From NCBI GenBank assembly GCA_963801855.1, contig CAWDGK010000002.1, positions 310,001 through 374,000 of the forward strand: a stretch of 64,000 nt of DNA, given 5' to 3'. The stretch's first letter is position 1, and each line of letters opens with the position of its first letter. The translations under genes were made by a program, and so were the position numbers. Below the pieces are notes generated by a model. The model did no database searches, was not told the origin of the DNA, and was given only the letters and a program-made list of their open reading frames with translations. Below, one piece after another: positions 52,788 to 61,430 of the stretch. This DNA comes from JACDAN01 sp963801855. GTDB taxonomy: Bacteria; Actinomycetota; Thermoleophilia; Gaiellales; Gaiellaceae.

Positions 52788-52861
52788 GGTGGCGGTAGCT
52801 CAGTTGGTAGAGCCCCGGGTTGTGGTCCCGGTGGTCGCGGGTTCGAGTCCCGTCCGCCACC
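52788..52861 (+). tRNA. tRNA-His (GUG)
   Basis: The acceptor GTGGCGG/CCGCCAC with an extra G-1 (52788) opposite C73 (52861) is the tRNA-His hallmark. Anticodon stem CCGGG/CCCGG surrounds TTGTGGT (anticodon GTG). The 2-hydroxyacid dehydrogenase frame begins 1 nt later. Confidence 0.95.
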
Positions 52862-52862
52862 C

Positions 52863-53756
52863 CTGAAAGTCCTCGCCTCACGCCGGTTTCCAGGGCCCGC
52901 GTGGGACGAGCTCGTGGACGTCGAGTACCGGGACGACGTGCTCGAGGGCCGGCCGGACGTCGAGGCCCTCGCCGTGGTTGCCGAGACAGTGGACGGGAAG
53001 ACGCTGGACTCCTTCCCGAACCTCCGTGTCATCGCGAACTACGGTGCCGGTTACGACCTGGTGGACGTCGAGGCGTGCCGCGCGCGCGGCGTCCTCGTCA
53101 CGAACACGCCGGGCGTCACCGCCGCCGCTACCGCCGATCTCACCTTCGGCCTGATCCTCGCCGTTCGCAGGCGCGTCGCCGCCGGCGACCGGGTGGTGCG
53201 GTCGGGGCGGTGGCGAAGCGGCTGGGCCGACGAGCCGTTGAAGGGTGACGAGGTGAGCGGCGCGACGATCGGGATCGTCGGCCTTGGAAGGATCGGCCGT
53301 GCGGTCGCCCGGCGCGCCGAGGGGTTCGACATGCGAGTGCTGCACACGCGCAGCTCGCCCGACGGGACAGCGGGCTACCGGCCCCTCGACGATCTCCTCG
53401 CCCAAGCCGACATCGTCTCGCTCCATGTTCCTCTCACCGAGGAGACCCGAGGGTTCATCGACGTCCGCCGGCTGGCGCTGCTGCGAGACGGTGCATGCCT
53501 CGTCAACACCTCTCGAGGACAGGTGGTCGACGAGTCTGCCCTCGTCGCGGAGCTGCTCGACGGCCGTCTACGAGCCGGGCTGGACGTCTTCGCGCACGAG
53601 CCCGACGTGCCGAACGAGCTCTTCGGGCTGGAGAACGTCGTCATGACCCCGCATCTCGGAACGGCGACTCAGGCGACCCGTGAGGCGATGACGCGCGTGC
53701 TCGTCGACAATCTCCTCGCGGTCGAACGCGGGGAGGAGCCCCCGAACCCCGTCTAG
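52863..53756 (+). CDS. D-isomer-specific 2-hydroxyacid dehydrogenase
   Basis: The 297-residue NAD-dependent enzyme resembles glyoxylate/hydroxypyruvate reductases. It has the nucleotide-binding IGIVGLGRIGRAVA, the catalytic Arg in VNTSRGQVVDE and catalytic His in TPHLGTATQAT. The conserved N-terminus (KVLASRRFPGPAWDELV) reads back to CTG 52863, which is in frame and immediately after tRNA-His. The ATG-like alternative GTG 52914 would cut off the first strand of the catalytic domain. A CTG start made available by tRNA 3' processing is proposed. Confidence 0.9.
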   Translation: MKVLASRRFPGPAWDELVDVEYRDDVLEGRPDVEALAVVAETVDGKTLDSFPNLRVIANYGAGYDLVDVEACRARGVLVTNTPGVTAAATADLTFGLILAVRRRVAAGDRVVRSGRWRSGWADEPLKGDEVSGATIGIVGLGRIGRAVARRAEGFDMRVLHTRSSPDGTAGYRPLDDLLAQADIVSLHVPLTEETRGFIDVRRLALLRDGACLVNTSRGQVVDESALVAELLDGRLRAGLDVFAHEPDVPNELFGLENVVMTPHLGTATQATREAMTRVLVDNLLAVERGEEPPNPV

Positions 53757-53769
53757 GACGTCCTAGACG
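53750..53769. terminator. 20-bp perfect palindrome at convergent stops
   Basis: CGTCTAGGACGTCCTAGACG is a perfect palindrome holding the stop codons of both convergent genes. It could be a bidirectional transcription stop or a protein site. It has no loop, so as RNA it would fold only with a strained tip. Confidence 0.3.
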
Positions 53770-54161
53770 CCCCAGCCTTTCGGGGGCTCATGGCGACCCT
53801 CGAGCAGGTTCCAGTAGTCCCGCTGTACGGACACCAGCCCGTCGGAATCGAACCTGAGTACCGAAATGCCCGCGATCGTCTCCTCTCGGCCCTGGAAGGA
53901 GACGACGGCCCAGTACTCGCAGGTCGCGCAATCGCCCTCGACGACCGGTCGGCCGAACCAAACATCCGCCGCGTCCTGTTCGGAGAAAGCCCATTCGACG
54001 TACTCGCGTACTCCGGCTTTCCCCTCGTGCGTGTCGCGGAACGGCTGCGAGCGGAACGTCGCCCGCTCTGCGTAGAGCGAAACGATGGCATCGGCATCCT
54101 TGTCCGGCCAACCACGGAGCCAGACGTCACGCCAGCGGCGTACTGCCGAACCCGCGTCCAC
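53763..54161 (-). CDS. NTF2-like (SnoaL-type) protein
   Basis: The 132-residue protein has the cone-shaped NTF2 fold pattern: WLRGWPDKDADAIVSLYAERA, GKAGVREYVEWAF, and the late strands AVVSFQGREETIAGISVLRFD. The fold supports many enzymes and binding proteins, so no activity is assigned. GTG 54161 has CAGAGT 7 nt upstream, overlapping the tRNA-Arg -10 on the other strand. Confidence 0.85.
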   Translation of the reverse strand: MDAGSAVRRWRDVWLRGWPDKDADAIVSLYAERATFRSQPFRDTHEGKAGVREYVEWAFSEQDAADVWFGRPVVEGDCATCEYWAVVSFQGREETIAGISVLRFDSDGLVSVQRDYWNLLEGRHEPPKGWGV

Positions 54162-54167
54162 CGGCGC

Positions 54168-54174
54168 TACTCTG
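54168..54174. promoter_or_regulatory. Overlapping -10 elements for tRNA-Arg (TACTCT) and the NTF2-like gene (CAGAGT)
   Basis: TACTCT (54168-54173, plus) is 10 nt before the tRNA. CAGAGT (54174-54169, minus) is 7 nt before GTG 54161. Confidence 0.45.
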
Positions 54175-54183
54175 ACCGAACCC

Positions 54184-54255
54184 GGCCCCGTAGCTCAGTG
54201 GATAGAGCAGCAGGCTTCGAACCTGCGTGCGATGGTTCGATTCCATCCGGGGCCA
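54184..54255 (+). tRNA. tRNA-Arg (UCG)
   Basis: The acceptor GGCCCCG/CGGGGCC, the anticodon stem GCAGG/CCTGC around CTTCGAA (anticodon TCG) and the T-arm GATGG-TTCGATT-CCATC are readable. Confidence 0.95.
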
Positions 54256-54267
54256 CTCTTCGGCTGT

Positions 54268-54378
54268 TCAGAAAGCACGGATCAGCAGGTTGACGACGAT
54301 CGTCAGGACGATCGACGCAATCAGCGACGCAACCAGGCATCCAGGCGAGCATCCGACGACCTGGATGCGCCCCCGCAC
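54268..54378 (-). CDS. Small membrane peptide with CSPGC motif (36 aa)
   Basis: From GTG 54378 to TGA 54268 the frame reads MRGRIQVVGCSPGCLVAS and on to LLIRAF. That is a short N-terminus with a Cys-Ser-Pro-Gly-Cys motif, then a single membrane helix. It starts 3 nt after the stop of the upstream acidic protein, so the two form an operon. I recall short peptides with this look in other actinomycetes, but that is unverified. The two cysteines suggest a thiol, metal or lipid link. Confidence 0.55.
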   Translation of the reverse strand: MRGRIQVVGCSPGCLVASLIASIVLTIVVNLLIRAF

Positions 54379-54381
54379 GGC

Positions 54382-54558
54382 CTACGGCTTGGGCGGCTCG
54401 GCCTGCTGGTCGTCGTCGAGGCGCTCGGCGGCATCCTTCTCGTCCTTGAGGTGCTGCGCGACTTCGACGCGCTCTGCCTCGTCCGCCTGGCGGATCTCCT
54501 CGAACTTGGTGACGCTGCTCTCGCGGCTCTCACGTTCTCGATCGGCTTGGTCTGCCAT
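54382..54558 (-). CDS. Small acidic helical protein (58 aa), hypothetical
   Basis: ATG 54558 opens MADQADRERESRESSVTKFE and runs to AEPPKP. It is mostly Glu, Asp, Arg and Ala with heptad-like spacing, so probably a coiled-coil or helical adaptor. The -10 TAGAGT is 6 nt upstream, a clean leaderless start. It is followed by the 36-residue membrane peptide. No family is recognised. Confidence 0.55.
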   Translation of the reverse strand: MADQADRERESRESSVTKFEEIRQADEAERVEVAQHLKDEKDAAERLDDDQQAEPPKP

Positions 54559-54564
54559 GGGCCG

Positions 54565-54570
54565 ACTCTA
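54565..54570 (-). promoter_or_regulatory. -10 element (TAGAGT) for the small acidic protein
   Basis: TAGAGT is 6 nt before ATG 54558 on the minus strand. Confidence 0.4.
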
Positions 54571-54581
54571 CCCGCCCGCTC

Positions 54582-54587
54582 TATCCT
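54582..54587 (+). promoter_or_regulatory. -10 element (TATCCT) for tRNA-Leu
   Basis: TATCCT is 10 nt before the tRNA-Leu 5' end. Confidence 0.5.
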
Positions 54588-54597
54588 TGAACACGGC

Positions 54598-54681
54598 GCG
54601 GGCGTGGCGGAACTGGCAGACGCGGCGGGTTTAGGACCCGTTGGGCTTCGGCTCTTGGAGGTTCGAGTCCTCCCGCCCGCA
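54598..54681 (+). tRNA. tRNA-Leu (UAG)
   Basis: This class II tRNA has a long variable arm (TTGGGCTTCGGCTCT), acceptor GCGGGCG/CGCCCGC, anticodon loop TTTAGGA (anticodon TAG) and T-arm GGAGG-TTCGAGT-CCTCC. Confidence 0.95.
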
Positions 54682-54758
54682 TCGAGTGAGCTGGACGCCG
54701 TCTGGCCCTCGACCGGTTCGACGGCGGGCCGAAGAGGTGCTGGCACAATGGCCGCTCT

Positions 54759-56112
54759 GTGAAGGCAACGGTCGAAGAGCTCCCCGAGAGCAAAGTGCGC
54801 ATGACCGTCGAGGTCCCGAGCGGCGACGTCAAGCACGCGATCGACCACGCCGCCTCCGACCTCGCGGGCAGCCTGAAGATCCCGGGATTCCGCAAGGGCA
54901 AGGTGCCCATGCCGGTCCTGCTCGCGCGGGTCGGCAAGGAGCGGCTCTACGCAGAGGCCGTCGAGAGCCACATCGCCGGACTGGTTCCGCGCCGCGCTCC
55001 ACGGGACGACCGTTCGGCCCGCGACTCCACCCGAGTACGACTACGAGCTCCCCGAGTCGGAGAAGACGCCGTTTCAGTTCACGGCCACCGTCGGTGTGCA
55101 GGAGAAGCCCGAGCTGCCCGACTGGACGACGCTGGAGGTTCCCGCCGCTGACCCCGACGTGCCCGAGGAGCTGATCGACGCCGAGCTGGAAGTCCTTCGT
55201 TCCTCGGTCGCGGAGCTTGCGCCCGTGAACGGCCGCGCTGCTCGCGAGGGCGACACGCTCGTCGTCGACCTCGTCTCGTCCGAGGGTGAGGCGCAGCGGG
55301 ACTACGTGGTCGAGCTCGGCTCCCAGCGTCTGTTGCCGGAGCTCGAGGAGGGGCTCGTCGGCCTGCAAGCCGGCGGCGAGCGCGAGATCGACTACCGGCT
55401 GCCCGACGGCACCGAGGCGAAGATCACCGCGGTCGTCAAGGAGCTCCACGAGAAGGTGCTCCCGCCGGCCGACGACGAGCTCGCCAAGGCGGCGAGCGAG
55501 TTCGACAGCCTGGCCGACCTGCGCGGAGAGATCGAATCCCGGCTCGGAGCGCAGCTCGAGGAGCAGCTCGAGAACCAGTTCCGCGGCGCCGCGCTCGACA
55601 CGCTCGTTGAAGCCACTGAGCTCGAGGTCGCGGACGGCCTCGTCCAGTCGCGGGCCGTCGAGCTCTGGAACGGCCTCGTTCGCTCGCTCGAGCGCCGCGG
55701 GATCAGCCCGGAGCTCTATGTCCAGGTGAGCGGACGGACGCCTCAGCAGATCCAGGAGGACATCGAATCGGAGGCGCGCCAGTCGCTCGCGCGCGAGATC
55801 GTCCTCGAGGCGGCCGTCGACAAGCTCGGCGTCGAGGTCTCGGACGAGGACGTCGACGCGCTCATCCGCGAACAGGCGGAGGAGGTCGGCGAGGACGCCG
55901 AGGAGCTCATCGGCCAGGTGCGCGAGGCGGGGCGGTACGACGCCCTGCGCGCAGATCTCTCACTGAGAAACGCCCTCGACCGGATCGCCTCCGAGGTCAA
56001 GAGGATCCCCGTCGAGCTCGCGGAGGCGCGAGACAAGCTTTGGACCCCAGAGAAGGAAAAGCCAGAGACCGCTGCGAAGTTGTGGACCCCCGGTAGCAAG
56101 GAGCCTGCATGA
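54759..56112 (+). CDS. tig: Trigger factor (one frame break)
   Basis: This ribosome-associated chaperone has an N-terminal ribosome-binding tail with IPGFRKGKVP (family GFRxGKxP signature), a peptidyl-prolyl isomerase domain in the middle and a long helical C-terminal domain (LEERLGAQLEEQLE-like, DVDALIREQAEE). Near 54988 one extra C in CGGACTGGTTCC breaks the frame, and its removal restores GWFRAALHG. The total is about 450 residues, normal for the family. GTG 54759 has CACAAT 9 nt upstream. Its stop overlaps the clpP ATG (ATGA). Confidence 0.95.
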
Positions 56113-56738
56113 GCCCGCTAGTCCCCATGGTCATCGAGCAGACGTCGCGCGGCGAGCGCGCCTTCGACATCTACTCGCGCCTGCTCAACGAGCGAATCGT
56201 TTTCCTCGGCACGCCGATCGACGACCAGATCGCCAATCTGATCATCGCCCAGCTGCTGCACCTCGAGTCAGAAGACCCCGACAAGGACATCTCCCTGTAC
56301 ATCAACTCGCCGGGTGGGGACGTCTATTCGGGCCTCGCGGTGTACGACACGATGCAGTTCATCAAGGCAGACGTGCAGACCATTTGCGTCGGAATCGCCA
56401 TGTCGATGGGCGCACTGCTCCTCGCCGGCGGAGCCCACGGCAAGCGCATGGCGCTCCCGAACGCAAAGATCCTGATCCACCAGGTGTGGACGCCGCACGG
56501 CCCGGGCGGGCAGGCGGCCGACATCGAGATCCGCGCCCGGGAGACCCTCAACCTCAAGCGGCGGCTCGAAGAAATCCTCTCCGAGCACACCGGCCAGGAC
56601 CTCGAAAAGGTTGCGCATGACACCGATCGCGACTACTTCATGTCTACACAAGAGGCCAAGGAATACGGCATCATCGACACGGTGATCAGCAACCGCGACT
56701 CGGGCAAGGACTCGGGCAAGGATTCGGGTAAGGGCTAG
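56109..56738 (+). CDS. clpP: ATP-dependent Clp protease proteolytic subunit
   Basis: The 209-residue serine protease has the catalytic Ser in IAMSMGALLLAGGAHGK, the His in LIHQVW and the Asp within the DTDRDYFMST region. It starts MSPLVPMVIEQTSRGERAFD, as usual. The C-terminus carries three imperfect repeats of DSGK (about 56697-56732), unusual for ClpP. It lies between tig and clpX, the classic order. Confidence 0.96.
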   Translation: MSPLVPMVIEQTSRGERAFDIYSRLLNERIVFLGTPIDDQIANLIIAQLLHLESEDPDKDISLYINSPGGDVYSGLAVYDTMQFIKADVQTICVGIAMSMGALLLAGGAHGKRMALPNAKILIHQVWTPHGPGGQAADIEIRARETLNLKRRLEEILSEHTGQDLEKVAHDTDRDYFMSTQEAKEYGIIDTVISNRDSGKDSGKDSGKG

Positions 56739-56773
56739 AAGCCGGACCGATTTCCGACTACAAGGAGAACTAG

Positions 56774-58055
<1,282 letters not shown>

Positions 58056-58067
58056 CCCGGTCTACCG

Positions 58068-58910
58068 TTATCCGAGCGTCGCGATTCCGGCCACATAACA
58101 GCCGTTCACGGTCTCGAACGAGAGCCACTCGACTGTGACCACGGGCCCGTTTCCGCTCCGGTAGACGAGACTGCCGGTGACGTTGTCGTCGGTCGTGCTC
58201 ATCACATCGTGAAGGTCACCGTGGGTGAAGTCGTCGTCTTTCGCGCCGATCGTGCTCGCCAGCAGGGAAGGACTGACGGTCGTGGTCGCGATGAGCTCGA
58301 TGTCGCCGCCCGTGCAGGTCGCCTTTAGCGTGAGGTTCCCGAAGTCGTTCAGTACCGTCGTCGCGGCTGCTGCGTGTGGCGGCCGGTAGTCGACCCGACG
58401 CTGGGTCGACAGCTCGGACGTGCCGACGCTTTGCTGTTCGAGCTCCGAAGCCGCGATCGCATCGGTTGCGATGTCGACGGCATCGAGCGTGTTCGGCGCA
58501 ACCTTCGCGCTCGTCACCGAGTTGTCCGCGAGCAGGGGGTTCGGATAGCTGCCCGACAGGTGGCCTCCTGCCGGGCCTGTGGAAGGCCCGGGCGGTCCCT
58601 GGGCGCCTGTGTCGCCCTTCGCTCCTGCGGGGCCCGCAGGCCCGGCAGGCCCTCCAGGCCCTGCGGGCCCCGAAGGCCCTGCAGGACCGGGTTGCCCGGG
58701 AGCCCCGGCTGTGCCCCTTGCGCCCTTGACGCTGCCCTTGAAGTCCTTCGGGGTCAGCGTCTTGTTGCGGATATCGCGTCCGCTCAGCGAATTGTCCTTG
58801 ACCTCGCGGCCCGTGATCAGCCCTCTCGCCGCGACGCCGGTTCCGGCCGTCGACAAGACCAGTGCGACCATCGAGATGACGAGTGCCGGCGACGGCTTGC
58901 GAATCCTCAT
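58068..58910 (-). CDS. Secreted collagen-like repeat protein
   Basis: The 280-residue protein has a signal peptide (SPALVISMVALVLSTAGTGVAA), a linker with GREVKDNSLSGRDIRNKTLTPKD, about 18 Gly-X-Y triplets rich in GPAGPS/GPAGPA/GAKGDTG, then a HLSGSYPNPLLADNSVTS stretch of the kind seen in phage-tail and surface proteins, and a C-terminal beta-rich domain. The start ATG 58910 gives MRIRKPSPALV. Its role may be surface attachment. The gene is isolated between clpX and valS. Confidence 0.88.
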   Translation of the reverse strand: MRIRKPSPALVISMVALVLSTAGTGVAARGLITGREVKDNSLSGRDIRNKTLTPKDFKGSVKGARGTAGAPGQPGPAGPSGPAGPGGPAGPAGPAGAKGDTGAQGPPGPSTGPAGGHLSGSYPNPLLADNSVTSAKVAPNTLDAVDIATDAIAASELEQQSVGTSELSTQRRVDYRPPHAAAATTVLNDFGNLTLKATCTGGDIELIATTTVSPSLLASTIGAKDDDFTHGDLHDVMSTTDDNVTGSLVYRSGNGPVVTVEWLSFETVNGCYVAGIATLG

Positions 58911-59015
58911 GTCCCCTCCTCAGAGATTCCCTGCGGCAAGTATGCGACGAAGGGCACGAACTACCAAACACATTCGTCGCTGCGACCACGAAGATAGGTT
59001 CCAAGGTCGCCACTG

Positions 59016-61430
59016 ATGGATCCGCTCTACAACCCCGAAGGCGTCGAGGAGCGCTGGCAGGAGACGTGGGAAGCCGAGGGGCTCTACTCGGCCGAGCCCG
59101 GCTCCGGCCGCGAGACGTTCGTCGTCGCACATCCGCCGCCGAACGTGACCGGCGCGTTGCACACGGGCCACGCGCTCCAGATCTCGCTGGCCGACACGCT
59201 CGTGCGCTGGCATCGGATGCGTGGCTTCGAAACCGCGTTCCTCACGGGGTACGACCATGCGGGGATCTCGACCCAGAACGCGGTCGAGAAGCACCTTGCC
59301 TCGGAGGGGAGGAGCCGGCAGGAGCTCGGGCGTGCGGAGTTCGAGCGCGTCGTCTGGGAATGGCTCCACACGTACGGCAAGACGATCATGGGTCAGTTCC
59401 GCCGCATGGGCGCCTCGATGGACTACCGGCGCGAGCGCTTCACGATGGACGAGGCGTACGTTCGAGCGGTGATGCGCTTCTTCGTGCATCTCCACCGCAA
59501 GGGCTGGATCTACCGGGCGAACAGGATCATCAACTGGTGCCCCTTCCACGAGACGTCGCTCTCGGACCTCGAGCTGGTGCACGAGGAGAGTGACGACGCC
59601 CTCACCTATGTCCGGTATCCGTTCGCGGACGGATCCGAAGGAGGGGTGACCATTGCCACCGCGCGCCCGGCGACGATCGTCGGCGACGTCGCCGTCGCGG
59701 TGAACGGCCAGGACGAGCGCTGGCGGGACGCGATCGGGCGCGAGGTCGTCGTTCCCTTCGTCGAGCGGCGTGTGCCGGTGATCGCCGACGAGCGCGTGGA
59801 TCCGGAGTTCGGCACGGGTGCCCTCAAGGTGACGCCCGGGCACGATCCGCTCGACTTCGAGATCGGCCGGGCGCATGAATTGCCGGAGCTGACGGTCATC
59901 GGCCCGGACGGCCGGATGAACGACGACTCGGGCGACCTCGAGGGTCTCACGCAGGACGAGGCGGAGGAGCGCATCCTCGCCTGGATTCGCGAGCACGGGC
60001 AGCTGGAGCGCCGGGAGGCCTATCGCCACTCCGTTGCCCTGTGCGTGCGCTGCAAGAGCCGGATCGAGCCGCTGATCTCGCTCCAGTGGTGGTGCCGGAT
60101 GGACGGGCTCAAGGAGCCCGCCCTCGCGGCGTTACGCGCAGGACGCGTGCGGTACCACCCGGACTCGCAGCACCGGTACGCGGTCGACTCGCTCGAGAAC
60201 GCACCGGACTGGAACATCTCGCGCCAGATCTGGTGGGGGCATCAGCTTCCGGTCTGGGAGTGCCCGGACGGCCACGAGACCGTGGAGGAGACCGAGCCAG
60301 AGTCGTGTGCGACCTGCGGATCCCTCGAGCTCGTGCGGAGTGCGGACGTCCTCGACACCTGGTTCTCCTCCGCGCTCTGGCCTTTCGCGATCCTGGGCTG
60401 GCCCGAGGAGACCCCCGAGCTTCGCGCCTGGTACCCGGGAACGCTGAATACGACGGCCCGGGACATCATTCGCCTCTGGGAGAACCGAATGATCTTCGCC
60501 GGCCTCGAACTGATGGGCGAGATTCCATTTCGAGACGTGATCATCCACACCACCGTGCTCGCACCCGACGGCCGGCGGATGTCGAAGAGCCTCGGGACGG
60601 GAATCGACCCCCTCGACCTGATCGCGGAGCACGGCGCAGATGCGACGCGATACGGCCTCCTGAAGCTTTCGTCGACCCAGGACGTCCGCTTCTCGTACGG
60701 CGCCGTGGAGGAGGGCCGGAAGCTCGCCAACAAGCTCTGGAACGTGGCCCGGCTGATCCTTTCGAACACGGAGGGCGCCGATCCCGAGGTGCGCCCGAAG
60801 GACCTCGAGGAACGATGGATCCTCGCGCGCCTCGATGCCACGCGCGTCGAGCTCGACGAAGCCTGGCCGGCCTTCGAGTTCGCGTCCGCCACGAACGCGC
60901 TCTACCGGCTGACGTTCGACGATTTCTGCGACTGGTACGCGGAGGCGATCAAGCCACGGCTGTACGCGGGGGATGCTGACGCACGGTCGACGGCGCTGGC
61001 CGCGCTCGAGCGACTCCTCAGCCTGCTGCATCCCGTGATGCCGCATGTGACGGAGGAGATCTGGGCACAGCTGCCCGGCAGGGAAGCAAGGTTGATCGTC
61101 ACCCCATGGCCGGAGCCCGACGGGCGCTTTGCGAACGACCTACGGGCCCTCGACCGACTTCAGGAGGCTGCGGTCGTCTTTCGGCGCAGCGGCGTGCTCC
61201 CGCAGCTGAGTGAGGACGAGCAACGGATCCTGGAAGCCGTCGAGCGCCGCCAGGTCGCCGCCGACGGCGATCCCACCGCGGAGATCGACCGGCTCCGAAA
61301 GGAGATCGCGCGCGCCGAGGGCATGCTCGGCAACGAGGGGTTCACCGGTCGGGCGCCGGCGGACGTCGTCGAGGGGGAGCGGGAGAAGCTCGCCCGGTAT
61401 CGCCGTGAGCTCGAGGCTCTCGGCGGGTAG
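59016..61430 (+). CDS. valS: Valine-tRNA ligase
   Basis: This 804-residue class I synthetase charges tRNA-Val. HIGH motif: PPNVTGALHTGHAL. KMSKS: RRMSKSLGTGIDPLD. The editing domain shows TARPATIVGDVAVAV, and the anticodon-binding domain follows. The C-terminal coiled coil (AEIDRLRKEIARAEG... GEREKLARYRRELEAL) is the tRNA-binding arm. The length is short for ValRS (usually 850-950) but all motifs are present. ATG 59016 gives MDPLYNPEGVEERWQE. The folC start overlaps its last 26 nt. Confidence 0.95.
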   Translation: MDPLYNPEGVEERWQETWEAEGLYSAEPGSGRETFVVAHPPPNVTGALHTGHALQISLADTLVRWHRMRGFETAFLTGYDHAGISTQNAVEKHLASEGRSRQELGRAEFERVVWEWLHTYGKTIMGQFRRMGASMDYRRERFTMDEAYVRAVMRFFVHLHRKGWIYRANRIINWCPFHETSLSDLELVHEESDDALTYVRYPFADGSEGGVTIATARPATIVGDVAVAVNGQDERWRDAIGREVVVPFVERRVPVIADERVDPEFGTGALKVTPGHDPLDFEIGRAHELPELTVIGPDGRMNDDSGDLEGLTQDEAEERILAWIREHGQLERREAYRHSVALCVRCKSRIEPLISLQWWCRMDGLKEPALAALRAGRVRYHPDSQHRYAVDSLENAPDWNISRQIWWGHQLPVWECPDGHETVEETEPESCATCGSLELVRSADVLDTWFSSALWPFAILGWPEETPELRAWYPGTLNTTARDIIRLWENRMIFAGLELMGEIPFRDVIIHTTVLAPDGRRMSKSLGTGIDPLDLIAEHGADATRYGLLKLSSTQDVRFSYGAVEEGRKLANKLWNVARLILSNTEGADPEVRPKDLEERWILARLDATRVELDEAWPAFEFASATNALYRLTFDDFCDWYAEAIKPRLYAGDADARSTALAALERLLSLLHPVMPHVTEEIWAQLPGREARLIVTPWPEPDGRFANDLRALDRLQEAAVVFRRSGVLPQLSEDEQRILEAVERRQVAADGDPTAEIDRLRKEIARAEGMLGNEGFTGRAPADVVEGEREKLARYRRELEALGG

